Source: Brevundimonas sp. UBA6550 (GTDB lineage: Bacteria > Pseudomonadota > Alphaproteobacteria > Caulobacterales > Caulobacteraceae). From it: a DNA stretch of 64,000 bases. Each line of letters begins with the position of its first letter. Position 1 is the stretch's first letter. Positions 34,371-44,960 of the stretch are shown one piece after another. The translations under genes were made by a program, and so were the position numbers. Location of the stretch: assembly GCF_002434505.1 (NCBI RefSeq), contig NZ_DJKE01000005.1:186001-250000 (forward strand). Direction: 5' to 3'. Below the pieces are notes generated by a model. That model saw only the letters and a program-made list of their open reading frames with translations, had not been told where the DNA came from and did not search any database.

Positions 34371-35912
34371 CGGCGGCTTCGACGTCACGTCGTACACGAC
34401 GCGGTTGACGCCGCGGACTTCGTTGATGATGCGGGTGGCGGTTTTGGCCAGGACGTCCCAGGGGAATTGGTAGAAGTCGGCGGTCATGCCGTCGGTGGAG
34501 GTGACGGCGCGCAGGGCCAGGACCTTTTCGTAGGTGCGGGCGTCGCCCATGACGCCGACGGTCTTGACCGGCAAGAGGACGGCGAAGGCCTGCCAGATGT
34601 CGTCGTAGAGGCCGGCCTTGCGGATTTCGTCCAGATAGATGGCGTCGGCGTCCTGAAGCGTGGCGACGGCGTCGGGGGTGATCTCGCCGGGGATACGGAT
34701 GGCCAGGCCGGGTCCCGGGAACGGGTGGCGGCCGACGAAGGCGTCGGTCAGGCCCAGTTCGCGGCCCAGGGCGCGAACCTCGTCCTTGAACAGTTCGCGC
34801 AAGGGCTCGACCAGTTTCAGCTTCATATAGTCGGGCAGGCCGCCGACATTGTGGTGGCTCTTGATCACGTGGGCCTTGCCGCTGGACGAGGAGACGCTTT
34901 CGATCACATCGGGATAGAGAGTGCCCTGAGCCAGGAATTCGGCGCCCTCGATCTTGGCGGACTCGCGGTCGAACACCTCGATGAACAGGCGGCCGATGGT
35001 CTTGCGCTTGGTCTCCGGGTCCGAAATCCCGGCCAGTTCGCCCAGAAATTCCTTCGACGCATCAACATGAACCAGCGGGATATTGTAGTGTTCTCGGAAG
35101 AGGGTCGTGACCTGGGTCGCCTCGTCCTTGCGCAGCAGGCCGGTGTCCACGAAGACGCAGGTCAGCTGGTCGCCGATCGCCTCGTGAATCAGAACGGCGG
35201 CGACCGAGGAGTCCACGCCGCCCGACAGGCCGCAGATCACCTTGGCGTCGCCGACCTGTTCGCGGATCTGGGCGATCTTTTCGTCGCGATATGCGGCCAT
35301 GGTCCAGTCGCCCTTTAACCCCGCGATGCCGTGGGTGAAGTTCTTCAGCATCTGGTGGCCGCGCGGGGTGTGCATCACCTCCGGGTGAAACTGCACGCCA
35401 TAGAAGCGGCGGGCCTCGTCGGCGATCACCGCATAGGGGGAACCGTCCGAAGAGGCGACGACGTCGAAACCTTCGGGGATGGCGACGATCTTGTCGCCAT
35501 GGCTCATCCAGACGGTTTCCTCCTCGCCGACCGGGGCCAGACCGGCCAGCAGGGGCGAGGCCTTTTCGACCGTGATCTCGGCGCGGCCGAACTCGCGGGT
35601 GTGGCCGCCCTCGACCTTGCCGCCCAGCTGTTCGCACAGGGTCATCTCGCCGTAGCAGATGCCCAGCACCGGCACGCCCGCCTCGAACACGCCCTGCGGC
35701 GCGCGGGGACTGCCTTCCTCGTGAACGCTTTCCGGCCCGCCCGACAGGATGATGGCCGCCGGGTTCATCGCGGCCAGGGCGGCCTCGGCCTTCTGGAACG
35801 GGTGGATCTCGCAATAGACGCTGGCCTCGCGCAGGCGGCGCGCGATCAGCTGCGTCACCTGGCTGCCGAAATCGACGATGAGGACCTTTTGGTGGTCTTG
35901 CGGCGTGGTCAT
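34350..35912 (-). CDS. guaA: GMP synthase (glutamine-hydrolysing)
   Basis: 520 residues, full length. The class I glutamine amidotransferase domain (residues about 9-200) has the catalytic Cys in GICYGE and HxE in FHPE. The ATP-pyrophosphatase domain has [12 protein letters not shown], and the dimerisation domain ends in KPPGTIEWE. Converts XMP to GMP with glutamine and ATP. Overlaps the nucleosidase-like gene by 4 bases. The coding end is intact although a mobile element sits against it. Confidence 0.97.
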   Translation of the reverse strand: MTTPQDHQKVLIVDFGSQVTQLIARRLREASVYCEIHPFQKAEAALAAMNPAAIILSGGPESVHEEGSPRAPQGVFEAGVPVLGICYGEMTLCEQLGGKVEGGHTREFGRAEITVEKASPLLAGLAPVGEEETVWMSHGDKIVAIPEGFDVVASSDGSPYAVIADEARRFYGVQFHPEVMHTPRGHQMLKNFTHGIAGLKGDWTMAAYRDEKIAQIREQVGDAKVICGLSGGVDSSVAAVLIHEAIGDQLTCVFVDTGLLRKDEATQVTTLFREHYNIPLVHVDASKEFLGELAGISDPETKRKTIGRLFIEVFDRESAKIEGAEFLAQGTLYPDVIESVSSSSGKAHVIKSHHNVGGLPDYMKLKLVEPLRELFKDEVRALGRELGLTDAFVGRHPFPGPGLAIRIPGEITPDAVATLQDADAIYLDEIRKAGLYDDIWQAFAVLLPVKTVGVMGDARTYEKVLALRAVTSTDGMTADFYQFPWDVLAKTATRIINEVRGVNRVVYDVTSKPPGTIEWE

Positions 35913-36616
35913 GGCGTGATCGAATCCGGGGCGGGAAGTTGCGCGGGGTCTTGGCCGGGTAAGGCCGAAAGTTCAAGGGCGGCGAGGCCGTCGGCCTCAA
36001 GCACCGCGATCAGGCGATCCAGCGCGATGGCCATATTCCGGTCGACGTGATCCAGGGTGGAGGTCCAGTCCTCCAGCGCCTTCAGCTCGGCGCGGCCGTC
36101 CGATACGCCGCGCAGGGCGATCAGCGGCAGGCCGAACGTCTGGGCGGCGCGGACCAGGGCCCAGGTCTCCATGTCCACCATCTCGGCGTCGATGGCGTCA
36201 TAGGCGGCGCCGGACACGACGTTGGCGCCGGTCGACAGGCGCGCGACCGGCACGCCGGGGATGGGGCACGGCAGGGGCAGGACCGCAGGCTGGGACAGCA
36301 GAGGCGTCACGCCCTTGGGAAAGCCCAGCGGACTGGCGTCCATGTCGCGATAGGCGACCGATGAGGCCTGATAGACGACGGCGTGCTCCAGCACCCGCGA
36401 TCCGCACGACCCCAGCGACACGATCAGTTCCGGCAGGTCGCCCGCCGCCTCCAGCCGCGCCAGGGCGGTGCTCAGCACCACCGCCGCCTCGACAGGACCG
36501 ATGCCGGTCATCAGGGGCTGGATGCGGGCGCGCAGGTCTTCGCCGTATTCGGCCGGGGCCGCCATGACGCACAGGACCGAGACGTCGCCGTATCGCTCCT
36601 GGCGTCCCGTCCTCAC
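35909..36616 (-). CDS. MTA/SAH nucleosidase-like protein
   Basis: 235 residues from a GTG at 36616 overlapping the upstream stop (GTGA). PNP/UDP phosphorylase fold: [12 protein letters not shown] at the start, [24 protein letters not shown], then [28 protein letters not shown]. The Glu of VDME and the Asp of VSDG are the catalytic positions of 5'-methylthioadenosine/S-adenosylhomocysteine nucleosidases. It may serve methylthioadenosine or purine recycling; the exact nucleoside is not fixed by sequence. Coupled to guaA. Confidence 0.83.
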   Translation of the reverse strand: MRTGRQERYGDVSVLCVMAAPAEYGEDLRARIQPLMTGIGPVEAAVVLSTALARLEAAGDLPELIVSLGSCGSRVLEHAVVYQASSVAYRDMDASPLGFPKGVTPLLSQPAVLPLPCPIPGVPVARLSTGANVVSGAAYDAIDAEMVDMETWALVRAAQTFGLPLIALRGVSDGRAELKALEDWTSTLDHVDRNMAIALDRLIAVLEADGLAALELSALPGQDPAQLPAPDSITP

Positions 36617-37914
36617 GCGGTGCGCTCGTAAACGGCGGCGAAGAAGCCGTCGGTGTCGGCCGAGGCCGGCGACAGTCGCAGGCGCGCGCCGTCAACCAGT
36701 TCGGCGAACTTCGCGCGCACCGCATCGGTCAGTTGACCGGCCGCCAGAAGCTCGGCGACGGCGACCGGACGGAACTCGCTGTTGGCGGCCTCAAAGGCGT
36801 CCACGCTGGCCTCGTTCTCACGCGCCAGCATCGAGCAGGTGACATAGACCAGACGCCCGCCCGGCTTCACCAGCTTGGCCGCCTGACCCAGGATGCGGAC
36901 CTGCAGGCCGTGCAGTTTCTCGACCTCTTCCGCCGTCAGACGCCAGGCGTCCTCGGGGCGGCGGCGCCAGGTGCCGGAACCCGAACAGGGCGCATCGACG
37001 AAGACCAGATCGGCCTGACCGTTCAGGTCTTCCAGACCGCCGCCGTTCTGACCGATCAGGACCAGATCGGCCTCGACGCCCGCGCGTTGCAGACGGGGGC
37101 GGATGTTCTCAAGACGCTTGTTCACGACATCGGAGGCCACCAGCTTGCCCTGCCCGCCCATGGCCTGGGCCAGACCCAGGGTCTTGCCGCCGCCGCCCGC
37201 GCAGTAGTCCACCACCGTCGCGCCCGGTTCGGCGCCCGCCAGCCAGCAGACGACCTGGCTGCCTTCGTCCTGAATCTCGAACTTGCCGGCCTTGAAGCCT
37301 TCCAGCGCCTGGATGTTGGGCGGCGGCTCGGACGGCACGCGCAGACCCCATTCGGACCAGGGCGTGCGCGACACGTCCAGACCGGCCTCGCGCAGTTCGG
37401 TCTCGACCTCTTGCACCGTCGCGACGGCGCCGTTGACGCGCAGGTCGATGGGCGCGCGGGGCGCCATCAGGGCGTGGGCTTCCCCGGCCCAGCGCTCGCC
37501 GAAGACAGCCTTGAAATCCTCGACCACGAACTCGGGCAGACCGGCGGCGACCCAGCCGGGCAGTTCGCCCTGCCCGGCCGTGATGCGGCTGCGCTCCTGT
37601 TTCGACAGCGGACGCGGGCCATAACCGTCGCCCGAATGCAGCGCCTCGATCTCTTCCAGCGGCAGGCCGTCGATGGCGTGCAGCGAGCCGATCACCAGGG
37701 CGCGCCCATCCTCGCGTCCGCCCATGATCCACGACAGGCGGCCGCGCGCGCGCAGCACCTTATAGACCCGGTCGGCGATGGCGCGGCGGTCCTTGGACCC
37801 GGCGTAGCGGTTGGCGGTCCCCCAGGCCTTCATGACGGCCTCGGCCGGTTGGCGGCCCTGGGCGATGGAATCCAGAACGGAGGCGGCGGCGGCGAGACGG
37901 GCGGCTGGGGTCAA
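36613..37914 (-). CDS. RsmB/NOP-type RNA cytosine-C5 methyltransferase
   Basis: 433 residues from a TTG at 37914, two bases after the preceding stop; no better start is seen. A NusB-like/RsmB N-terminal domain is followed by a Rossmann methyltransferase core with VDYCAGGGGKTLGLA, the motif IV cysteine in DAPCSGSGTWRRRPE and the motif VI nucleophile in VYVTCSMLARENE. Both cysteines of m5C RNA methyltransferases are present. The target is probably 16S rRNA but is not proven by sequence. Confidence 0.88.
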   Translation of the reverse strand: MTPAARLAAAASVLDSIAQGRQPAEAVMKAWGTANRYAGSKDRRAIADRVYKVLRARGRLSWIMGGREDGRALVIGSLHAIDGLPLEEIEALHSGDGYGPRPLSKQERSRITAGQGELPGWVAAGLPEFVVEDFKAVFGERWAGEAHALMAPRAPIDLRVNGAVATVQEVETELREAGLDVSRTPWSEWGLRVPSEPPPNIQALEGFKAGKFEIQDEGSQVVCWLAGAEPGATVVDYCAGGGGKTLGLAQAMGGQGKLVASDVVNKRLENIRPRLQRAGVEADLVLIGQNGGGLEDLNGQADLVFVDAPCSGSGTWRRRPEDAWRLTAEEVEKLHGLQVRILGQAAKLVKPGGRLVYVTCSMLARENEASVDAFEAANSEFRPVAVAELLAAGQLTDAVRAKFAELVDGARLRLSPASADTDGFFAAVYERTA

Positions 37915-37915
37915 G

Positions 37916-38317
37916 TCAGGCTTTCAGGAAAAACAGGGACGCCAGCACCATGACCAGTCCCGCAAGCGAGACTAGCCAGACCAGCGACCGTACATAGGGA
38001 ACGCCAAAGGCGTAGAGCGGCACATAGACGACGCGCGCGCAGAAATAGAGCGCCGTGCCCCACAGTGTCAGGGGGCTTTCCGCCCCGATCACATGGGCGA
38101 TCAGCACGGCGCCGATGAACAGCGGCAGGGTCTCATACAGATTGGCCTGGGCGCGTTCCAGACGGCCGGTCAGCGGGCGCGTCGCAGTCGGCGTCGTGTC
38201 GCGCGCGCCCGCATTCCATTTCGAACCGAACTCGACCGTCCGCGCCCCTGCCGGCAGGAAGACCTGCACCAGCGCCAGGATCAGCGTCAGGGCCAGATAG
38301 GTCAGTTCGGTCGTCAT
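37916..38317 (-). CDS. MAPEG-family membrane protein
   Basis: 133 residues, four membrane helices. RPLTGRLERAQANLYETLPLFIGAVLIAHVIG (about residues 47-78) has the MAPEG core with Arg, Asn and Glu in helix 2, then ARVVYVPLYAFGVPYVRSLVWLVSLAG. This is the YecN/MAPEG type common in alphaproteobacteria; enzymatic role unknown. Lies between guaB and the RsmB-type gene on the same strand, 4 bases downstream of guaB. Confidence 0.85.
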   Translation of the reverse strand: MTTELTYLALTLILALVQVFLPAGARTVEFGSKWNAGARDTTPTATRPLTGRLERAQANLYETLPLFIGAVLIAHVIGAESPLTLWGTALYFCARVVYVPLYAFGVPYVRSLVWLVSLAGLVMVLASLFFLKA

Positions 38318-38321
38318 GGCC

Positions 38322-39845
<1,524 letters not shown>

Positions 39846-39906
39846 TTATGACCGCGATAGATTTTATTGCTTTGCAACCGTAACGGCGGCTCACCATTCT
39901 GATCGC

Positions 39907-40443
39907 ATGGTGGGCGTGATCCTCAGCACGGCGCGGAAACTGGCGATGAAGATCGCCAGCTATGGGCTGATGCACCTGGTGGTGGCGATACTGACGGCCT
40001 TCGTCATCACCCGCGACTGGCGCATCGCCCTGGCCGTCGGGGTGGTCGAGCCGATCTTCCAGACCCTGGCCTATTCCATCCACGACCGCGTCTGGCACCG
40101 GATCGAACGACGTCGCCTGGCCTCGGGCTTGGAAGAGGCGACCGAGGCCGTCGCCGCCCGTCTGGACGTCATGTCGCCGGACGAACAGGCGCGCGTCCAC
40201 GATCATGCGGGCCACACCCACGCCCTGCCCCGCTCGTTCCGGCAGATCGCGATGAAGACGCTGACCTACGGCGTCATGCATTTCACCGTGGCCGTCACCG
40301 TCGCCTTCGCCCTGACCCACGACATCCGCACGGCCCTGGCCATCGGGATGATCGAGCCGCTGGTGCAGACGGTCTTCTTCACCCTGCACGACCGCATCTG
40401 GTCCCGGATCGAAGCCCGACGCGCCCAGGTGGCCACGGCCTAA
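39907..40443 (+). CDS. Protein with two DUF2061 domains
   Basis: 178 residues made of two repeats of a DUF2061 membrane unit: KIASYGLMHLVVAILTAFVITRDWRIALAVGVVEPIFQTLAYSIHDRVW (residues 15-63) and KTLTYGVMHFTVAVTVAFALTHDIRTALAIGMIEPLVQTVFFTLHDRIW (115-163). Each unit has two helices and ends in a HDRxW motif, so the protein is probably an inner-membrane pseudo-dimer. Function unknown. Ends convergently with the next gene, overlapping it by 4 bases. Confidence 0.85.
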   Translation: MVGVILSTARKLAMKIASYGLMHLVVAILTAFVITRDWRIALAVGVVEPIFQTLAYSIHDRVWHRIERRRLASGLEEATEAVAARLDVMSPDEQARVHDHAGHTHALPRSFRQIAMKTLTYGVMHFTVAVTVAFALTHDIRTALAIGMIEPLVQTVFFTLHDRIWSRIEARRAQVATA

Positions 40444-41495
40444 CCCCTCCAGTCGATCTCGGCCCCATGCGGCTGGCAGATCGCCAGGCGCCGCGTCTCA
40501 CCGCCGGGCCAGACCGTCAAATCCAGCGCCGGTCTCCGGTCCACGCCGCCAGACGCCGCCTCGAAGCTCAGCCAGGCCAGTGGCGCATCCTGCCGCGCAC
40601 GGGCGCCGACCTGGGCCAGATGATCGCGGATCCGCGCCTGCCCCTCGGGCGGAAAATACTGATAGGCGATGGTGTGCATCACCACCCGGCACACGCCCGG
40701 TTCCGGCGCGACCGCCAGCGTCGCCTCCAGCCAGTCGGCGGCGTCGGCCCGGTCGATGGGCGGCGGATCGACGGCCGCCAAGTCCAGCGCCGCCTCCAGC
40801 CGCGCCAACCGCTCGCGCTGATCCGCCCAAACATAGGCGGCCAGCCGCTCGCGCGTCGCCGGATCGCGCACGTCAAGCGGATTGCGATCCACGCCGGCCC
40901 GCTGCGCGATCTCGACCTCGGTCCTCGGCGGCGAGGCGCCGGTCCAGGTCGGCGCCAGCCGCACCGGCGACCCCGTCCTTCCCGCCTCGGTGTCGCCCAG
41001 ACGATAGGCATAGCGATCCAGCACGGTGTTCAGCCCCGCGCTGGCGCCCAGTTCGTACAGGGCGAACGACAGGCCGAACCTCTCGGCCAGCACCAGCAGA
41101 CCCGCCATCAAGGCCGCCGACCGGCCCACCTCATTGGTCTGAGGCGGTCCGTCCAGCCAGGAGGACAAGAAGTGCGCCTGTTCGATCAGAACGCGCTCCA
41201 CGACGGCCCACGCCAAACCGTCGTCTGGCGCCGGATGTGGCGGATAGAGCGCCGACAGCGCCGCGTCCTGTCCTGACCGAGCCAAGGCGTGCAGCCCGCC
41301 CATCAATCGCAGCGGCAGGGCGTCGCCCTGGTGCGACGGGACGCCGATCCACCCCAGCACCCGCCGCCCGATTTCGCCATCGGCCGTCAGCCGCTCCCCG
41401 ACCAGCCGACAAACCCGCCCGGTGAAGGGCGCGCCCGCTGCGGTGCAGATCACCGCCTGGTCCGCGAACGCCTGCCGGACCGCCGCCTCGCTCAT
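40440..41495 (-). CDS. DUF2332 family protein
   Basis: 351 residues, soluble. Typical DUF2332 segments: LPLRLMGGLHALARSG, EVGRSAALMAGLLVLAERFGLSFALYELGASAGLN, then RVVMHTIAYQYFPPEGQARI near the C terminus. The GASAGLN and HTIAYQY motifs recall a methyltransferase-like fold, but no activity is established. Overlaps the rlmE stop by 4 bases. Confidence 0.83.
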   Translation of the reverse strand: MSEAAVRQAFADQAVICTAAGAPFTGRVCRLVGERLTADGEIGRRVLGWIGVPSHQGDALPLRLMGGLHALARSGQDAALSALYPPHPAPDDGLAWAVVERVLIEQAHFLSSWLDGPPQTNEVGRSAALMAGLLVLAERFGLSFALYELGASAGLNTVLDRYAYRLGDTEAGRTGSPVRLAPTWTGASPPRTEVEIAQRAGVDRNPLDVRDPATRERLAAYVWADQRERLARLEAALDLAAVDPPPIDRADAADWLEATLAVAPEPGVCRVVMHTIAYQYFPPEGQARIRDHLAQVGARARQDAPLAWLSFEAASGGVDRRPALDLTVWPGGETRRLAICQPHGAEIDWRG

Positions 41496-42202
41496 CGCTT
41501 GTTCAGCGCCACCAGGAAGACCTCGGCGCTGTCCTTACGGCTGGACGCCGGCTTGACGTATTTCACCGTCTCGAACTCCTCGCGCAGCCGCGCCAGAACC
41601 CCGCCGGCGTCGCCGCCCTGGAAGTTCTTGGACACGAAGTTGCCGCCCGGCCTCAGGGTGCGGATGGCGAAATCGGCGGCGATTTCGATCAGGGCGATGA
41701 TCTTCAGGTGGTCCGTCTGGCGGTGGCCCACGGTGTTGTGCGCCATGTCCGACAGCACCAGATCAGGCGCTCCGCCGACAGCGTCCAGCAGTTGCTGATC
41801 CACGCCCGGATGGGTGAAGTCGGCCTGGATGATCGTCGCGCCAGGCACGGGCTCGATCATCAGCAGGTCGACGCCCGCCACCGCCGCCGCGCCGCGATCG
41901 ACCGCGACCTGCAGCCAGCCGCCCGGCGCCGCGCCCAGGTCGATGACCCGTGACCCGCGCTTGATCAGCCGGAACTTGTCGTCGATCTCGATCAGCTTGA
42001 AGGCCGCGCGCGACCGCCAGCCCTCGGCCCGCGCCTTCTCGGACCATTTGTCCGACAGCTGGCGCTTGATCCACTGCTGGCTGGACATCGACTTGGTGTC
42101 GGCCGTCTTCATTTTCGTGCCCATGCCGCGCCCTGCGGCGGTCCCGCCCGTGGGGGGACGCACCATCCGTCGGCGCTCTTGGGGCTTTTCGTCTTCGCTC
42201 AT
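41492..42202 (-). CDS. rlmE: 23S rRNA 2'-O-methyltransferase RlmE
   Basis: 236 residues from the ATG at 42202. A basic N-terminal extension of about 50 residues precedes the conserved QLSDKWSEKARAEGWRSRAAFKLIEIDDKF. The FtsJ core has VIDLGAAPGGWLQVA (SAM site), DLVLSDMAHNTVGH and FVSKNFQGGD, giving the K-D-K-E catalytic set together with the later glutamate. Methylates U2552 in the A loop of 23S rRNA. Confidence 0.93.
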   Translation of the reverse strand: MSEDEKPQERRRMVRPPTGGTAAGRGMGTKMKTADTKSMSSQQWIKRQLSDKWSEKARAEGWRSRAAFKLIEIDDKFRLIKRGSRVIDLGAAPGGWLQVAVDRGAAAVAGVDLLMIEPVPGATIIQADFTHPGVDQQLLDAVGGAPDLVLSDMAHNTVGHRQTDHLKIIALIEIAADFAIRTLRPGGNFVSKNFQGGDAGGVLARLREEFETVKYVKPASSRKDSAEVFLVALNKR

Positions 42203-42274
42203 CGTTCCCACATAGCCCCGACCGGCGTTGCGGGCTATGTCCCGCCTCAAATCAACCCCAAGAGGACGACCGAA

Positions 42275-42736
42275 ATGGCCGACACCCTGACCTTCACCCT
42301 GGACACCGGCGACGGCGAAGCCCGCGACGTGGTCATCAAGCTGCGCCCCGACCTGGCCCCCGGCCACGTCGCCCGCATCACCGAACTGGCCTCGGAAGGC
42401 TTCTATGACGGCGTGGTCTTCCACCGCGTGATCCCCGGCTTCATGGCCCAGGGCGGCGATCCGACCGGCACCGGCACCTCGGGCTCGACCAAGCCGAACC
42501 TGAAGCAGGAGTTCTCGGCCGAGCCGCACGTGCGCGGCGTCTGCTCGATGGCCCGCACCTCGGACCCCAACAGCGCCAACTCGCAGTTCTTCATCGTCTT
42601 CGACGACGCCACCTTCCTGGATCGCCAGTACACCGTCTGGGGCCAGGTCGAATCGGGCATGGAACACGTCGACGCCCTGCCCAAGGGCGAGCCGCCGCGC
42701 ACCCCCGGCAAGATCGTCAAGGCGACGGTCAACTAG
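42275..42736 (+). CDS. ppi: Cyclophilin-type peptidyl-prolyl isomerase
   Basis: 153 residues from the ATG at 42275 (AGAGGA 9-14 bases upstream); no signal peptide, so cytoplasmic. The active-site run FYDGVVFHRVIPGFMAQGGDPTGTGTSG contains the catalytic Arg (R51), and SMARTSDPNSANSQFFIVF the remaining conserved residues. Catalyses proline cis-trans isomerisation during folding. Divergent from rlmE. Confidence 0.95.
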   Translation: MADTLTFTLDTGDGEARDVVIKLRPDLAPGHVARITELASEGFYDGVVFHRVIPGFMAQGGDPTGTGTSGSTKPNLKQEFSAEPHVRGVCSMARTSDPNSANSQFFIVFDDATFLDRQYTVWGQVESGMEHVDALPKGEPPRTPGKIVKATVN

Positions 42737-42746
42737 GAATACAATC

Positions 42747-42796
42747 TTGACGTTTTCCGACGATGGCTTGCAGTTGCGAAACTGATCCATCGTCGG
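42747..42796 (+). promoter_or_regulatory. TTGACG promoter element with a large hairpin before the glycan locus
   Basis: TTGACG (42747-42752), then, 13 bases on, GCTTGCAG (42766-42773), resembles the Caulobacter housekeeping promoter (TTGACG / GCTANAWC), though the -10 is weak. A perfect 10-bp dyad, CCGACGATGG (42757-42766) and CCATCGTCGG (42787-42796), encloses a second small dyad, CAGTT-GCGA-AACTG (42771-42784). The hairpin lies between the cyclophilin stop and the first glycosyltransferase and has no T-tract, so an operator or leader structure fits at least as well as a terminator. Confidence 0.5.
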
Positions 42797-42808
42797 GGGA
42801 CGGCTGGC

Positions 42809-43906
42809 GTGCGTATTCTCCAGGTCATCGAGCCGTCCGGCGGCGGCTCGGGACGTCACGTCGTCGATCTGAGCGCCGCCCTGATCGACACCGGCCATTC
42901 GGTCGCCCTCGCCTATTCGCCTCTGCGGGCCGAACCGCGTTTCGAGGCCGAGGTCGCGGCCCTGCGTTTCACCGCCGTCGAACGCCTGGCTATGCGCCGC
43001 GCGATCGGTCCCTGGGACATTTCGGCGCTCAAGGCGCTGAACCGGCTGATCGCCCGATTGGGCCCTTTCGAAATCCTGCACGGCCACAGCGCCAAGGCCG
43101 GTGCCCTGGTGCGTCTGGCCCACGCGCCGGGCGCCGCCAAAATCTACACACCCCACGCCCTGCCGATGATGGGCGACGCCGGCGTGGCCAGGGTCGCGGC
43201 CGGCGTCGCGGAATGGGCGCTGGCCCACGCAGCGACCGACGCGGTCATCGCCGTCTCGACCGAGGAGGCCGCCGTCGCCCGCCGATGGGGCTTGCCGAAG
43301 GACCGCTTGCACGTCGTGTCCAATGGTCTGGCCGCCCCGCCCGGGCCCGACCGCGCCGCCGCCCGCCGAACCCTGGGCGCGCCGGATGACGCCCTGATCG
43401 TGGGCTTCGTGGGCCGCCTGTGTCGCCAGAAGGATCCGCTGCGCTTCGCCAGGGCCGTGCGGCTGGCCAGACAGTCCAACCCCCGCCTTCTGGGCGTCAT
43501 GATCGGACAGGGCGATCTGGCGGCCGCGGTGGCGAGCGAGGGCGCCGCGGCCGTGCGCCTGCTGGGCCAGGCGGACGCGCACGAAATGATGGCGGGCTTC
43601 GACCTGTTCGCCCTGACCAGCCGCTACGAAGCCGACGCCTACGCCCTGATCGAGGCCGCCGCGCTGGGCCTGCCCATCGTCGCGACCGAGGTCGGCGGAA
43701 CCGGCCGTCTGATGGCGGCCGGCGCGCGGATCGACCGCCTGCCCGTGGATGCGCCCGCCGAAGACCTGGCCCAGGCGATGCTGGCCGCCCTGGCCCGCCC
43801 GCCCAGGCTCTGCGCGGCGGCGCCCCTGCCCTCGGCCGCGCAGATGGCGGCGCAGACGGCGGACATCTATCGCCAAGCCTTCCAGCGGCGCCGCCTGGGT
43901 GACTGA
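42809..43906 (+). CDS. Glycosyltransferase family 4 protein
   Basis: 365 residues from a GTG at 42809. GT-B fold: N-terminal RILQVIEPSGGGSGRHVVDLSAAL and ILHGHSAKAGALVRLA, C-terminal nucleotide-sugar domain with VGFVGRLCRQKDPLRFARA and the ExxxxxxE-type region DLFALTSRYEADAYALIEAAALGLPIVATEVGG. Transfers a sugar from a nucleotide donor during surface-polysaccharide assembly; donor and acceptor unknown. First gene of the plus-strand pair in the polysaccharide locus. Confidence 0.88.
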   Translation: MRILQVIEPSGGGSGRHVVDLSAALIDTGHSVALAYSPLRAEPRFEAEVAALRFTAVERLAMRRAIGPWDISALKALNRLIARLGPFEILHGHSAKAGALVRLAHAPGAAKIYTPHALPMMGDAGVARVAAGVAEWALAHAATDAVIAVSTEEAAVARRWGLPKDRLHVVSNGLAAPPGPDRAAARRTLGAPDDALIVGFVGRLCRQKDPLRFARAVRLARQSNPRLLGVMIGQGDLAAAVASEGAAAVRLLGQADAHEMMAGFDLFALTSRYEADAYALIEAAALGLPIVATEVGGTGRLMAAGARIDRLPVDAPAEDLAQAMLAALARPPRLCAAAPLPSAAQMAAQTADIYRQAFQRRRLGD

Positions 43907-44960
43907 GCCCATCCTGATAAACGGGCGGTTCCTGACCCAGCCCCTCAGCGGCGTACAGCGCTACGCCCGCGAGATCGTCCGCGCCCTGGACCGCCTGCCG
44001 CACGCCGGCCTTCGCTACCGGCTGATGATCCCCAGCGGCGCCGATGCCCTGCCTCTGGATCGGATTCCGACGTCCCGCCTGTCCGGCCCCGGCGGCCATA
44101 TGTGGGAGCAGGTTCGCCTGGCGGACGCCGCCCGCAATCATCGCCTGCTGTCCCTGTGCGGCGCCGGGCCGGTCGGGCATTCGCGTCAGTTGGTGGTGAT
44201 CCACGACGCCGCCGTCTTCCGCCGCCCCGACCTGTTCAAACCCCGCTACGCCCTGGCGCACCGGATTCTGGATCGACGGCTGGCCAGGCGCGCGCGGCTG
44301 GCCACCGTCTCGCGGTTTTCGCAGGGCGAGCTGGCGGCCGTGCTGAACCTGGCGCCCGACGCCATCGCCGTGGCGCCGAACAGCGCCGATCATCTTCGGG
44401 ACATCCCGCCGGACACGGACATTCTGCGCGCGCTGAACCTGGCCGGACGCCGCTACTTCGTCGCCGTCGGCAATCTGACGCCGAACAAGAACCTTGCCGT
44501 CGCGGCCCGCGCCCTGGCCCGTCCTCCCGATCCAGACCTGCGGCTGGTGCTGGTAGGCGCGCATCTGACCGGCGTGACCAGGGCGTCGCTTATGCCCGAC
44601 GACCCGCGCATCGTCATGGCCGGTCGCCGCACGGACCCCGAGGTCGCCGCCCTGCTGCGCGGCGCGGCGGGGCTGGTCTTCCCCAGCCTGTACGAAGGCT
44701 TCGGCATCCCGCCGCTGGAGGCCATGGTTCAGGGCTGCCCCGTGATCGCCTCCGACATCCCGGCGACCAGGGAGGTCTGCGCCGACGCCGCCCTCTATTT
44801 CGGCCCGACCGACGACGCAGCGTTAGCCGACCGGATGCGGACGCTGCTGAACGGCCCGCACCCCGCGCGTCTCGAAACGGGCCGACGCCGCGCCGACGCC
44901 TACAGCTGGTCCCGTTCGGCCGCCGTCCTCGACGCCCTTCTGGACAGCGCCTGGTCATAG
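43899..44960 (+). CDS. Glycosyltransferase family 4 protein
   Basis: 353 residues from a GTG at 43899 that overlaps the previous gene by 8 bases. N-terminal ILINGRFLTQPLSGVQRYAREIVRAL is typical of GT4 mannosyl/rhamnosyl-transferase-like enzymes. The C-terminal domain has FVAVGNLTPNKNLAVAARAL and LRGAAGLVFPSLYEGFGIPPLEAMVQGCPVIASD (EGFGIPPLE carries the conserved glutamates). The 3' end overlaps the convergent glycosyltransferase gene by 61 bases. Confidence 0.88.
   Translation: MTEPILINGRFLTQPLSGVQRYAREIVRALDRLPHAGLRYRLMIPSGADALPLDRIPTSRLSGPGGHMWEQVRLADAARNHRLLSLCGAGPVGHSRQLVVIHDAAVFRRPDLFKPRYALAHRILDRRLARRARLATVSRFSQGELAAVLNLAPDAIAVAPNSADHLRDIPPDTDILRALNLAGRRYFVAVGNLTPNKNLAVAARALARPPDPDLRLVLVGAHLTGVTRASLMPDDPRIVMAGRRTDPEVAALLRGAAGLVFPSLYEGFGIPPLEAMVQGCPVIASDIPATREVCADAALYFGPTDDAALADRMRTLLNGPHPARLETGRRRADAYSWSRSAAVLDALLDSAWS

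Noticed and set aside
41492..43912. Very long minus-strand frame running through the cyclophilin and first GT4 gene
   Set aside because: High-GC shadow frame; only the RlmE part (41492-42202) looks like a protein.
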